Assembly (NCBI RefSeq): GCF_031880315.1
Contig: NZ_CP134771.1
Location: forward strand, 248,001 to 312,000
Source: Pseudomonas baltica
GTDB lineage: Bacteria > Pseudomonadota > Gammaproteobacteria > Pseudomonadales > Pseudomonadaceae
Direction: 5' to 3'
DNA length: 64,000 bases
The notes below the pieces were generated by a model that saw only the letters and a list, made by a program, of their open reading frames with translations, had not been told where the DNA came from and searched no databases. A program made the translations under genes and the position numbers. This document shows, piece after piece, positions 19,234 through 28,909 of this stretch; the stretch's first letter is position 1; every line of letters begins with the position of its first letter.

Positions 19234-19893
19234 TTGAACGCACAACCCAAAGAGGCCGTCGGCACGACCTACAGCATCGACTCCATGCGTCACGCTCAAT
19301 CAATGACATGGCGTGCGATCCGATTGCTATCGCAACAGATTCAGCCTGGCATGCTGGAATCCGAGGCCAGAGAGCTTGGAAAGCAGGTGCTGGCGGGGCT
19401 GGAGATGCAACGAATCTGGCATCCATTGCTGATCCGCTTTGGCGCTAACACGCTGAAGACTTTCAAAGAGCGGTCTGAGGGTGACCCGGTACTCGGCGAA
19501 GACGATATTTTTTTCATCGACATGGGTGCTGTGTGGCAGGGCCACGAAGGGGATGCGGGCGAGACCTTCGTCACGGGCGCAGATCCGGATATGAAGGCAT
19601 GTGCGATTGCAGCCAAGACTCTGTTTGAGCGGGTTCAAGCACTCTGGAAAAATGAACGCGTTGCCGGGCTTGAGCTGTATCGCTACGCCGAAGATCAGGC
19701 CAACGCCATGGGCTGGCGGTTGAACCTCAATATCAAAGGCCATCGGGTAAGCGATTTTCCGCACGCAGTTCACCGTGGCGGTGACCTTGGAGACTTCGAG
19801 CAGTGTCCGAATGCCGGGCTGTGGATTCTGGAGATCCAGATCGCCCATCCAAGTAAGCCTTACGGCGCGTTCTATGAAGATTTACTGGCTTGA
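19234..19893 (+). CDS. M24-family metallopeptidase (Xaa-Pro aminopeptidase-like)
   Basis: About 219 residues with the pita-bread fold. FIDMGAVWQGHEGDAGETFV carries the two metal-binding aspartates, KGHRVSDFPHAVH supplies histidines, and WILEIQIAHPS the C-terminal acid. This is a minimal catalytic domain without the N-terminal creatinase domain. I start at TTG 19234 because AAGGAG lies seven bases upstream. An IS5 copy ends about 20 bp before, so the native promoter has been separated, though the ribosome site is kept. The cyclotransferase-like gene follows after 28 bp. Confidence 0.75.
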   Translation: MNAQPKEAVGTTYSIDSMRHAQSMTWRAIRLLSQQIQPGMLESEARELGKQVLAGLEMQRIWHPLLIRFGANTLKTFKERSEGDPVLGEDDIFFIDMGAVWQGHEGDAGETFVTGADPDMKACAIAAKTLFERVQALWKNERVAGLELYRYAEDQANAMGWRLNLNIKGHRVSDFPHAVHRGGDLGDFEQCPNAGLWILEIQIAHPSKPYGAFYEDLLA

Positions 19894-19921
19894 ACATCTA
19901 AACCTTACTGAAGAGAACGTA

Positions 19922-20275
19922 ATGAAAGCGTCTACCGAATTCCCCGTGCTGCTCTTTTCGTACGGCACTTTGCAAGACAAAGCAGTGCAACGGGCAAATT
20001 TTGGCCGGGAACTGACTGGTGAAGCTGATCAAATGCTTGGGTACTCGCAATCATGGGTCGAGATCACCGACCCCGACGTGCTTGCAGCAAGCGGGAAGAC
20101 TCATCACCCGATTATCACCCCAAGCCACAACGACGCAGACAAAGTAGCAGGCACTGTCTTCCAGATCGACGAACAAGAGCTTGCCGCTGCCGATGCCTAT
20201 GAAGTCGCAGATTACAAACGCGTGTCGGTTGCGCTGGCATCAGGATTGACGGCTTGGGTATACGTTCAGGCGTAA
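19922..20275 (+). CDS. Gamma-glutamylcyclotransferase (AIG2-like) family protein
   Basis: 117 residues. LLFSYGTLQDKAVQRANFG is the diagnostic glycine-rich loop of the GGCT/AIG2 fold. VAGTVFQIDEQELAAADAYE supplies the acid normally used in catalysis and YKRVSV follows. Family members act on gamma-glutamyl amines or peptides; the substrate here is not known. ATG 19922 is preceded by GAAGAGAAC. Close spacing to the M24 gene suggests co-transcription, perhaps a small peptide-processing pair. Confidence 0.8.
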   Translation: MKASTEFPVLLFSYGTLQDKAVQRANFGRELTGEADQMLGYSQSWVEITDPDVLAASGKTHHPIITPSHNDADKVAGTVFQIDEQELAAADAYEVADYKRVSVALASGLTAWVYVQA

Positions 20276-20367
20276 ATTTTCTCTGCGCGCTATGGTTGTA
20301 TTCACACAGCGCAAGTTCCGATCATGAGCGACAGTTTTTAATCCCCCAGATAAAAGGAAGTCGTTCG

Positions 20368-20796
20368 ATGAAAGTCAGTGCACGCAACGTGTTCAAAGGT
20401 ACGGTGAGTGAACTCCAGGAAGGTGCCGTCAATGCTGAAGTAGTGCTGACCCTCGCGGGTGGTGAGCAATTGGTGGCGGTCATCACTATGGCCAGCGTCA
20501 AGAGCATGGGTATAGCGGTGGGGAAGGAAGCGGTCGCTTTGATCAAAGCTCCCTGGGTAATGCTGATGACCGATTCCAGTGATATTCGTCTGTCAGCGCG
20601 TAATTGCCTGGAAGGGATGGTCATCCGAGTCAGTGAAGGCGCGGTCAATTCTGAGGTGGTAGTTCAACTCCCAGGCGGCGCTGAAGTGTTTTCTATCGTC
20701 ACTCGCGAAGCTGTAGAGGAGTTGGGCCTCAAGCCGGGAGCCAGCGCGACCGCAGTGATCAAAGCTTCCCATATCGTGCTTGGCGTACCCGCCTGA
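20368..20796 (+). CDS. Molbindin: two Mop/TOBE molybdate-binding domains
   Basis: 142 residues made of two tandem Mop domains of about 70 residues. Each starts with SARN and contains EGAVN(A/S)EVV and a VKAL/ATAVIKA-type strand (about 3-68 and 73-140). Molbindins bind molybdate oxyanions and may store or buffer them. ATG 20368 has AAAAGGAAG upstream. No molybdate transporter or molybdoenzyme gene is adjacent, so the physiological partner is unclear. Confidence 0.88.
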   Translation: MKVSARNVFKGTVSELQEGAVNAEVVLTLAGGEQLVAVITMASVKSMGIAVGKEAVALIKAPWVMLMTDSSDIRLSARNCLEGMVIRVSEGAVNSEVVVQLPGGAEVFSIVTREAVEELGLKPGASATAVIKASHIVLGVPA

Positions 20797-20919
20797 TTTT
20801 TCTAACAGCTGTCCACTGGTAGGAATTTCGTAGTCATCCCGCCACGTGCCATTTTAGAAAATCCACCTTCCACTCACAGACAGCTCGGGATAAGCGGATG
20901 GGAACACACCTTGCGCATA

Positions 20920-22446
20920 TCAGGCAGGTGTCCACTGATGCGGAAGTAGCTGCTCAATCTCGCTCGCCCGCTGCGTCGGCAAGCGCGTCAGCACATCTTT
21001 GAGATAGGCATACGGATCATGCCCATTCATCCGTGCTGACTGGATCAAGCTCATGATTGCTGCCGCCCGTTTGCCGCTGCGAAGCGATCCGGCAAACAAC
21101 CAGTTGGAGCGCCCAAGTGCCCACGGTCTGATCTGGTTTTCGACTGGGTTGTTGTCTATGGGGACGGCCCCATCTTCCAGGTAGCGCGTCAGCGCTACCC
21201 AGCGTTTAAGGCTGTAATCCAGGGCTTTGGCCGTCGCTGATCCGTTGGGCACAAGATCGCGCTGGGTCAGCATCCAGTCTTGCAGTGCTTTCGCCAATGG
21301 CGCTGCTTTTTCCTGTCGTATTCGACAGCGCTCCTCGTCACTCATGTTTCGCGCTTGGCGTTCAACTTCGTACAAGCCGCCAATCGAGTGCAGCGCCTGT
21401 TCGGCCAACTGGCTTTTATTCGCCACGTGCAGATCGAAAAACTTGCGTCGGGCGTGAGCCATGCAGCCGATTTCGGTCATGCCCTTCTCGAATCCAGCCT
21501 TGTAGCCAGCAAAGTCATCGCATACCAGCTTGCCGTTCCACGCGCCGAGGAAGTCACGCGCATGCTCACCTGCGCGGCTCGGGCTGAAGTCATAAACCAC
21601 AGCCTTGAGCGCCGAAAACGGTGTGGTGCAGTAAGCCCAGACATAAGCGCGGTGCGTTTTCTTCAGCCCGGGCGAAAGCATCTGCACCGGCGTTTCGTCG
21701 GCGTGAACAACTCGCTGCGCCAAAACGCCTTCTCGCAAGGCATCAACCAGGGGTTGAAGCTGTACGCCGGTCTGTCCGACCCATTGGGCCAGTGTAGAGC
21801 GCGGGATCGCTAAACCTGCGCGCCCGAAGATTTTCTCCTGCCGATACAGCGGCAAGTGGTCAGCGAACTTCGCCACCATCACATGAGCCAGCAGGCCTGC
21901 TGTTGGGATGCCCTTATCGATCACTTGGGCCGGCACCGGTGCCTGGATCAGCGTTTCGCACTGACGGCAGGCCCATTTCCCACGCACATGCTGTTCAACG
22001 GTGAACACGCCCGGTGTGTAATCCAGCTTTTCGCTGACATCCTCGCCGACGCGCTGAAGGTGGCAACCGCAAGTGCACTGCATGCTTTCTGGTTCATGAT
22101 GAATGACGGTGCGTGGGAACTGCGGCGGCAGCGGTGCGCGCTTGGGTTTCTGGCGCGGCTCTTCTGGAGCAGAAGCCGGAAGCAGTGCCGTCAGCTCAGC
22201 GTCGATAGCCTCAAGGTCGGTGTTAAGCAGGTCGTCGAGCAAGCTGCCTTGCTCAGGACTGATCTGCTCGCTGCGCTTGGCAAATCGATGCCGTTTGAGG
22301 ATTGTGATCTCGTGGGTCAACTGCTCGATGATGGTGTCATCGCGGTGGCTCTTTCTGCCCATGGTGTCGACCTGCGACATCAACTGCGCAGCGAGTGCAC
22401 GCAGTTGGTCGGGGGGCATTTGGTCGAGATTGGGCAAGGAAGTCAT
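20920..22446 (-). CDS. tnpC: IS66 transposase TnpC (second type)
   Basis: 508 residues. The zinc cluster is CTCGCHL ... CRQCE. DDE residues lie in RVVHADETPVQ, LVCDDFAGYKA and NNPVENQIRPWALGR. The frame is intact. The C-terminus LLPHQW replaces the LLPLG end of the other IS66 type in this window. Confidence 0.95.
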   Translation of the reverse strand: MTSLPNLDQMPPDQLRALAAQLMSQVDTMGRKSHRDDTIIEQLTHEITILKRHRFAKRSEQISPEQGSLLDDLLNTDLEAIDAELTALLPASAPEEPRQKPKRAPLPPQFPRTVIHHEPESMQCTCGCHLQRVGEDVSEKLDYTPGVFTVEQHVRGKWACRQCETLIQAPVPAQVIDKGIPTAGLLAHVMVAKFADHLPLYRQEKIFGRAGLAIPRSTLAQWVGQTGVQLQPLVDALREGVLAQRVVHADETPVQMLSPGLKKTHRAYVWAYCTTPFSALKAVVYDFSPSRAGEHARDFLGAWNGKLVCDDFAGYKAGFEKGMTEIGCMAHARRKFFDLHVANKSQLAEQALHSIGGLYEVERQARNMSDEERCRIRQEKAAPLAKALQDWMLTQRDLVPNGSATAKALDYSLKRWVALTRYLEDGAVPIDNNPVENQIRPWALGRSNWLFAGSLRSGKRAAAIMSLIQSARMNGHDPYAYLKDVLTRLPTQRASEIEQLLPHQWTPA

Positions 22447-22509
22447 GCCGTGGATTTTATCAAAGCAGACCGCCTGCGGCAGCAGGCTCAGACGTTAATT
22501 ACAGCCTTT

Positions 22510-22845
22510 TTAAAGTATCGTGATTGCACCGCCAGCGCCAACACGCTGCCACGCAAGCCCAAGTACCAGGGCCTGAAGTTGCTCGCTATCAAGTTCCAGC
22601 TCGCAACCTTGTCGAATGCCTGGCCACTGGAACTTCCCCTGGTTCAACCGGCGTGCCGCCAGCCAAACACCAATCCCATCATGCACCAGCACTTTCATGC
22701 GATTGGCCCGACGATTGGAAAACAAATAAGCGCAGTGCGGCTTCGCCGCACCGAACACCGCAATTACTCTGGCCAATGCGGTCTCGGTACCGGCGCGCAT
22801 ATCCATGGGCTCGGTGGAGAGCCAGATGGCGTCGATACGGATCAT
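22510..22845 (-). CDS. tnpB: IS66 TnpB (second type)
   Basis: 111 residues with the TnpB core STEPMDMRAGTETAL and YLFSNRRANRMKVLVHDG. ATG 22845 overlaps the tnpA stop by four bases (ATGA), implying coupled translation. Confidence 0.9.
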   Translation of the reverse strand: MIRIDAIWLSTEPMDMRAGTETALARVIAVFGAAKPHCAYLFSNRRANRMKVLVHDGIGVWLAARRLNQGKFQWPGIRQGCELELDSEQLQALVLGLAWQRVGAGGAITIL

Positions 22846-23159
22846 TGAGTGAGACCACGGACAAAACGGGCACAGCCTTCAGGATCGGAGATGGGCCATT
22901 TGACGGTGAGGGTTTGCTGACCCAGTGATAGCTCGACGGTCGCTAGCGCTTCGACCTTTCGCTTTGGTTCCACTTTCAACGGAATGAACGCAGGCAGCGT
23001 GCTGGCTTGCTGATCGCTAAAAAGGGGCAGCCATCGACGAACTACATTGGCGTTGATGCCGTGGCTCATCGCAATGGCCGCGACCGAAACACCGGGCTGC
23101 TGACATTCTTTGACGACCTGAGACTTGAAGGATTTCGGATAAGACTTACGTTGGCGCAT
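22842..23159 (-). CDS. tnpA: IS66 TnpA (second type)
   Basis: 105-residue helix-turn-helix protein. RKSYPKSFKSQVVKECQQPG then AMSHGINANVVRRWL is the IS3/IS66-type DNA-binding segment. It is complete and coupled to tnpB. Confidence 0.88.
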   Translation of the reverse strand: MRQRKSYPKSFKSQVVKECQQPGVSVAAIAMSHGINANVVRRWLPLFSDQQASTLPAFIPLKVEPKRKVEALATVELSLGQQTLTVKWPISDPEGCARFVRGLTQ

Positions 23160-23346
23160 GACGATCCTGACATTAAGGGTAATTGCGTCCGCTTAAATTT
23201 ACGCGGACACAATCGCCCTTAATGCAGTAGTTCGGAAGGTGTGTTCGCCATCCGCTTACCCTGTATGGACCCGACCTCCAGATATAGCATCGGCGGCCGA
23301 TAGCATTGGTTAATACCACCTACAATACAAATATAAGGGGGCTCCC

Positions 23347-24348
23347 TTGATCAGTCGAAGGTCATTTATCGCAGGATCCGCCGGCGTAATTCTGAGTGCA
23401 GGCATCAGCGGTCGGGTAATGAGTAATGCGATCAATCCCACAGGCCGACTGCTTTACGGCTATCCCCCAGGAGCCTCCGGAAGCAAGCTGGCCAACGCTT
23501 TGCTACCATTAGTCGCCGCTCAGGGCGGCCTGCGGTACATTTTGACCAACCTTGAAGGCCGTAGCACCCGCACCGCAAGTATTGCCGCCGTCAAAGCCAT
23601 TCCAGATGGGACTGTCCTGCTGCAAGCCATCTCTGCATCTTTGACCCTTATGCCCAGCCTTCACAGTGACGTAGGCTTCGATCCCCTCCATGATCTCAAA
23701 CCCATCGCCAGCCTGGGTGATTTCCCTTACCTAATGGTGGTAGGACCTATCGTCCCCAAAACAGTGACAAATCTGGCGAAGTACTTGATATGGGTAAATG
23801 ACAACCCCGATTTTCGCAGTATTGGCATATCCATTAATGGATCGATTGGTCAGCTGGCCGTCGCAGCCTTGGCGAACAGCACCGGGGCGTCTTTGAGCAG
23901 TGTTTCTTATCAAGGGACTGGGGACTTGCTGAATGATCTTCGAAGCGAAACGCTGGCTGCAGCATTTGTCGTCCCTAATCCGGGCATAAGCCCGAGGCTT
24001 GAAGCTCCGATAAGGACGATCGGCATTACCAGCGCTCAACGGTTTACCTACTGGCCCGAAGTCGTCCCTCTGGCAGAGCAGGGTATTTCCTCCATGGATT
24101 TGACGGCCTGGTTCGGATGGTTCACTCAGAGCGCAACCCCTGAGTCGGCACTGACGACATTACGGACGGCCGTCACAAGAATGCAGGCCTCTGCACAATA
24201 TTCAGACGTCATGAAAGGCCTAATGCTTATCGCCAGGCCCCTGACGCCGGAAAAAATTGATGCACGCATGCGTGAGGAGTTTGCTCGCTACCGAAATATG
24301 GTTGACCGACTGGGTATCCAGTGTAGTGGTCAACTTGTAGTGGTCTAA
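23347..24348 (+). CDS. Tripartite tricarboxylate transporter (Bug-type) solute receptor, C-terminus altered by IS3
   Basis: 333-residue periplasmic binding protein. The N-terminus MISRRSFIAGSAGVILSAG is a twin-arginine-type signal. The body follows the Bug/TctC family (PPGASGSKLANALLP, AVKAIPDGTVLLQ, ASLGDFPYLMVV). TTG 23347 is chosen for the AAGGGGG upstream. The family usually ends near RLGI plus a few residues; here the last codons (CSGQLVVV) and the stop come from IS3-related terminal sequence, so the natural C-terminus is lost but the fold is nearly complete. No tctA/tctB membrane genes are adjacent, as in many orphan Bug receptors. Confidence 0.8.
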   Translation: MISRRSFIAGSAGVILSAGISGRVMSNAINPTGRLLYGYPPGASGSKLANALLPLVAAQGGLRYILTNLEGRSTRTASIAAVKAIPDGTVLLQAISASLTLMPSLHSDVGFDPLHDLKPIASLGDFPYLMVVGPIVPKTVTNLAKYLIWVNDNPDFRSIGISINGSIGQLAVAALANSTGASLSSVSYQGTGDLLNDLRSETLAAAFVVPNPGISPRLEAPIRTIGITSAQRFTYWPEVVPLAEQGISSMDLTAWFGWFTQSATPESALTTLRTAVTRMQASAQYSDVMKGLMLIARPLTPEKIDARMREEFARYRNMVDRLGIQCSGQLVVV

Positions 24349-24399
24349 TGATTCCGGACACCCATTTAGGTGAGAATGCTCGCCACAGAGAGGTGTCTG

Positions 24400-25562
<1,163 letters not shown>

Positions 25563-25570
25563 CCACTACA

Positions 25571-25830
25571 AAACGATCTACGAGGCATTTCCTGAGCTTG
25601 CCGGCCAAGGCTTTTATGAATGGCTCGATCAGGTTTACCAGACAGGACAGCGCTTGGTTTTATCTGCGCCCCCATCTCGCTTAGCTACCTAGGAGCCGCC
25701 TCCGGGCAGCGATTTTTGGACTTCATTTACGAGCCCCTGCTCGATGAATCGGGCACAGTCACGGGGATTTTGTGTGAAGGGTTCGACGTGACTGATGGTC
25801 ACGTCACACGGACTTTCCTAGTGGCTAGCC
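25571..25830 (+). pseudogene. Fragment of a PAS-domain sensor protein, truncated by IS3
   Basis: Immediately after the IS3 right end one frame reads TIYEAFPELAGQGFYEWLDQ to VYQTGQRLVL, ending at TAG 25692. A second frame continues with RFLDFIYEPLLDESGTVTGI to LCEGFDVTD. Together these are the second half of a PAS domain as found in hybrid histidine kinases, lacking both ends and frameshifted. The remainder to 26054 shows no supported gene. Confidence 0.6.
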
Positions 25831-26054
25831 TGGCGTGGGTGGGGAGTAGCTGTCGACCTGATCGCCGGATGCTGCTTTTCGGAGCCGCTCGCGGTAGGTC
25901 GAAAGTGGCCGCTGCGAGTAACAGCCACGGATGCCGTTTAAAGGCCGAAAATCTGGGTGGGGCAAAAAGTGGGGGCAAAATCGCGGGAGGGACATAACTC
26001 CCGCACGTAAAAAAACCCAAGAACAGCTAAGCGCTTGGATTTCTTCAGAATAAA

Positions 26055-26099
26055 TGGTCGGGACGGAGTGATTCGAACACTCGACCCCTTGCACCCCAT
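26055..26099 (-). other. 3' half of a tRNA-Pro(GGG): probable integration attachment site
   Basis: Read on the minus strand this is an anticodon loop ATGGGGT (T33, anticodon GGG), the stem half GCAAG, a TTCGAAT T-arm with stems GAGTG/CACTC and the end CGTCCCGACCA. The 5' half is absent. A tRNA cut in its anticodon loop is the classic scar of tyrosine-integrase insertion (attL/attR). The integrase gene stops 27 bp away. The intact tRNA-Pro is not in this window. Confidence 0.75.
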
Positions 26100-26125
26100 A
26101 CATGAGGTCGAGCGAAAACCCTTAT

Positions 26126-27946
26126 CTAATGCAGACCTGGCGATTCTCCTAGGCTTTGAGAGAGGACTGCAAATACCTCTTCGATAGTCGCTGCGGCCAC
26201 CTTACTGACAGCCGACTGTCCCTCGAGAGCATCCTCCGACCTCGTAAGAGCTTTGTACAACTCCCACGCGTCAGCCTGGGGAAATTTGCTCAAGACCTTT
26301 TGCACGAGCTTATGCTTGGTAGGGTCCAGGTGCCAGTCGGGAATCCGGTGGCCTAGATTACCAAAAGCCAGGGCCAACACCCTTTTCGCTTTGATCTCGT
26401 AACTGATCCAGCGGCGCGACCTGCCCGATAGCTTAGCGAAAACTCCGGCCGGCAAGTTGTGTGGTGAGTTGTAGATCTCAAGCTTCTCCCGTTGATCCGA
26501 AATCGTACCTAGATTGCTCGCCATCGGCCCTGTGATAGCCGAGATACGTTGTTTCCCCGCAACCAGTTTCGGCACGGGAGCGGCCTCGGAATTGGCCGGC
26601 ACGAGCATCTCTCCAGCTTCTGCGGCCGAGGCTAGATTGCCCTCTCCTGCTGCAGTCCGCGGTACCGCCTCGATTCGAACCGTCAGATGCTTGCTCGCGA
26701 CCTCAAATCGGTTCTGCTCGAACAGATCGAGCCGATCAGCCCAATCCTGCATCATGCGACGCCGCTGGCTGACATACTCGGCGTGATTGTAGGCAGAGCT
26801 CACTTTGTTGGGGTCCGTGTGTGACAACTGTGCATCCACCCAAATCTTCGGGTACCCGATTTCGTTCAGTGCCGTCGAGAGGGTTCCGCGAATGCCATGC
26901 CCCGTCAGTTGATCCGCATAGCCAATCCGCTTTAGCGCCGCGTTTAGCGTGTTCTCGCTGATGCGCTTGGTCAGATTGCTGTTATGCGCCAGCAGGTATC
27001 GCTGTGCCGGCCTCAGATGATCCAGAAGATAGCGCACCACCTCCAGGGCCTGTTCAGATAGTGGGACGAGATATGGAGGGATATCACTAGCTCGCTTGCC
27101 AGCCTTACGCATCCCAAGTTGCAGCTGCTTCACCACCTCCGGCGGGATGATCCACAGAGCCGCCGACAGATCAAACTGATCCGGCGTGGCAAGTCGGAGC
27201 TCCCCAGTACGCACGCCGGTCAACAGCAGGAGTCGAAGTCCCAATTGCGTCTGCAGCCTGCCCGGGTAGTTGCGCAGCTGCTGCAGCATGCTCGGCAATT
27301 CTTCCATCCGCAAAAACGGATTATGTCGAACGGGTGGCTGGGGCAGCGCCACCACATCCAGATCAAACGCAGGATTTTGCTGCAGGCCTGGCACAACGAC
27401 GAGCGCATAGCGGAACAGCTGGCGAAACCAGGTGCGGACCTTCTCCGCCGCAGTCAGCGCACCACGGCGCTCAATCTGTGCGACAACATCAAGAAGGTCG
27501 GGACGCTGCAGCTCGTAGATCGACCTGCGGCCGATCATGGGCAGAACATCCTTGGTAAAGATGCGACGAATCTGCGACAGGGTGCTCTGGCGGCCTTCCT
27601 TGAGCACCAGGCCTCGATGATCGAGCCATTTCTCGTAAACGATTTTGAAGATGTTCTGATCGGCGAGCTGGACGGCCTGACGTTTCTGTTTGCGATCAAG
27701 CCGCGGGTTGACGCCCTTGCTCAGCAGCACACGTGCACCATCGCGTAGCGCGCGAGCCTCCCGCAGGCTCACCTCGGGATAGCTTCCGAGAGACATCCGC
27801 TTTTGCTTATCGGCCCAATAGTAGCGAAAGTGCCAGGACTTACCGCCCACGCCGGAAACCGCAAGGGACAGTCCATCGATATCATTGATGGTGTAGTGGC
27901 TGCCAGTGGCTTTAGCTTGCCGAATAGTGAGGTCTGAAAGCGCCAT
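26126..27946 (-). CDS. P4-type tyrosine integrase with C-terminal extension
   Basis: 606-residue island integrase. The N-terminal DUF4102 domain (LTIRQAKATGSHYTINDIDG, SLAVSGVGGKSWHFRY, SLGSYPEVSLREAR) is typical of P4-like integrases. Catalytic residues are Arg in LTGVRTGELRLA, His-x-x-Arg in TGHGIRGTLST, His in AQLSHTDPNKVSSAY and a Tyr in YNHAEYVSQRR. The final 190 residues are an extra domain not needed for recombination. The N-terminal end faces an intact tRNA-Gly 230 bp away, and the stop lies beside a tRNA-Pro 3' half; either could be its site. Confidence 0.92.
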   Translation of the reverse strand: MALSDLTIRQAKATGSHYTINDIDGLSLAVSGVGGKSWHFRYYWADKQKRMSLGSYPEVSLREARALRDGARVLLSKGVNPRLDRKQKRQAVQLADQNIFKIVYEKWLDHRGLVLKEGRQSTLSQIRRIFTKDVLPMIGRRSIYELQRPDLLDVVAQIERRGALTAAEKVRTWFRQLFRYALVVVPGLQQNPAFDLDVVALPQPPVRHNPFLRMEELPSMLQQLRNYPGRLQTQLGLRLLLLTGVRTGELRLATPDQFDLSAALWIIPPEVVKQLQLGMRKAGKRASDIPPYLVPLSEQALEVVRYLLDHLRPAQRYLLAHNSNLTKRISENTLNAALKRIGYADQLTGHGIRGTLSTALNEIGYPKIWVDAQLSHTDPNKVSSAYNHAEYVSQRRRMMQDWADRLDLFEQNRFEVASKHLTVRIEAVPRTAAGEGNLASAAEAGEMLVPANSEAAPVPKLVAGKQRISAITGPMASNLGTISDQREKLEIYNSPHNLPAGVFAKLSGRSRRWISYEIKAKRVLALAFGNLGHRIPDWHLDPTKHKLVQKVLSKFPQADAWELYKALTRSEDALEGQSAVSKVAAATIEEVFAVLSQSLGESPGLH

Positions 27947-28103
27947 GATCGAACTCCTGAACGTAGGGTCAGGACCTGATGTTTCGCTCGCCGCGTGCGC
28001 TCCTCCAGCAAAAAACCGATGTGAAATCCGCCGTTTTTACTCTGGACTCAAAAATGGACTTAAAAAGACTTGCTGGCGGTGGTTTTCAGCAGATTTCGCT
28101 GGA

Positions 28104-28127
28104 ACGAAAAAAGGACCCGAAGGTCCT
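28104..28127 (-). terminator. Terminator downstream of tRNA-Gly
   Basis: On the minus strand AGGACC-TTCG-GGTCCT is followed by TTTTTTCG, 48 nt after the tRNA 3' end. Confidence 0.7.
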
Positions 28128-28174
28128 GATTTCAATGACTTACAGACTTCAATGGAACTCTGCAGATCATAATT

Positions 28175-28250
<76 letters not shown>

Positions 28251-28316
28251 GTCGTGTTGACGGGCGCCATTCTATCGAATCGGAGGAGCGCGTCAACCCC
28301 TTGATTCAAAATAGTT

Positions 28317-28877
28317 TTAATTATTTTCCGTGGTGGTGCGCAGATGCGGCCAGGCCGCTCGCAAGTACTTGAGCATGGACCAGATCGTCAGCCCTGCCGC
28401 GACGAGCAACAGCGCATAACCGGCCACCACCCAGAAGCTGAACGCGGGCGGATTGGCCAGCAGAATCACTAGAGCGCCCATCTGCGCCGCAGTCTTCCAC
28501 TTGCCCAGGTTGGACACGGCGACGTGCGCCCGCGCCCCGATTTCTGCCATCCACTCACGCAATGCCGAGACCACGATCTCGCGACCGATGATCACCGCCG
28601 CTGGCAGCGTCAGCCATACGTTGGCATGGGCCTGCACCAGCAATACCAGGGCCACGGCAACCATGAGCTTGTCTGCCACCGGGTCGAGAAAGGCACCGAA
28701 CGGCGTGCTTTGCTCCAGCCGGCGGGCCAGATAGCCATCCAGCCAGTCGGTGGCGGCAGCAAAGGCGAACACCGAACTCGCAGCAGCGTAGCTCCAGTGG
28801 TAAGGCATGTAGAACAACAGAATGAAGATCGGGATCAGGACGACGCGCAGCACGGTAATCAGGTTGGGGATATTCAT
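28317..28877 (-). CDS. pgsA: CDP-diacylglycerol--glycerol-3-phosphate 3-phosphatidyltransferase
   Basis: 186-residue inner-membrane enzyme that makes phosphatidylglycerol phosphate, the first committed step to phosphatidylglycerol and cardiolipin. The CDP-alcohol phosphotransferase motif D-G-x2-A-R-x8-G-x3-D-x3-D is seen as [20 protein letters not shown] followed by LDPVADK. Several transmembrane helices are present. ATG 28877 ([11 protein letters not shown]) is the conventional start; a TTG lies two codons upstream. It lies 32 bp downstream of uvrC in the standard Pseudomonas order. Confidence 0.96.
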   Translation of the reverse strand: MNIPNLITVLRVVLIPIFILLFYMPYHWSYAAASSVFAFAAATDWLDGYLARRLEQSTPFGAFLDPVADKLMVAVALVLLVQAHANVWLTLPAAVIIGREIVVSALREWMAEIGARAHVAVSNLGKWKTAAQMGALVILLANPPAFSFWVVAGYALLLVAAGLTIWSMLKYLRAAWPHLRTTTENN

Positions 28878-28909
28878 TGGCACAATTGGCTACAAGGTGA
28901 GAGGGCATT

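Larger units (their letters stand above)
20890..23259 (-). mobile_element. IS66-family insertion sequence (second type)
   Basis: The left end (A)TAAGCGGATGGGAACACACC and the complement of the right end, GTAAGCGGATGGCGAACACA, are imperfect inverted repeats about 2370 bp apart. The element carries tnpA, tnpB and tnpC on the minus strand. Unlike the other IS66 copies, I find no 8-bp direct repeat (AGCTCGGG against CCTGTATG), which suggests rearrangement after insertion. The proteins are only distantly similar to the 4534-6878 element. Confidence 0.9.

Noticed and set aside
20890-23259. 8-bp target duplication for the second-type IS66
   Set aside because: Flanks AGCTCGGG and CCTGTATG do not match, so no duplication is claimed.
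26055-26099. A complete tRNA gene
   Set aside because: Only the 3' half from the anticodon loop onward is present; the D-arm and 5' acceptor strand are missing.
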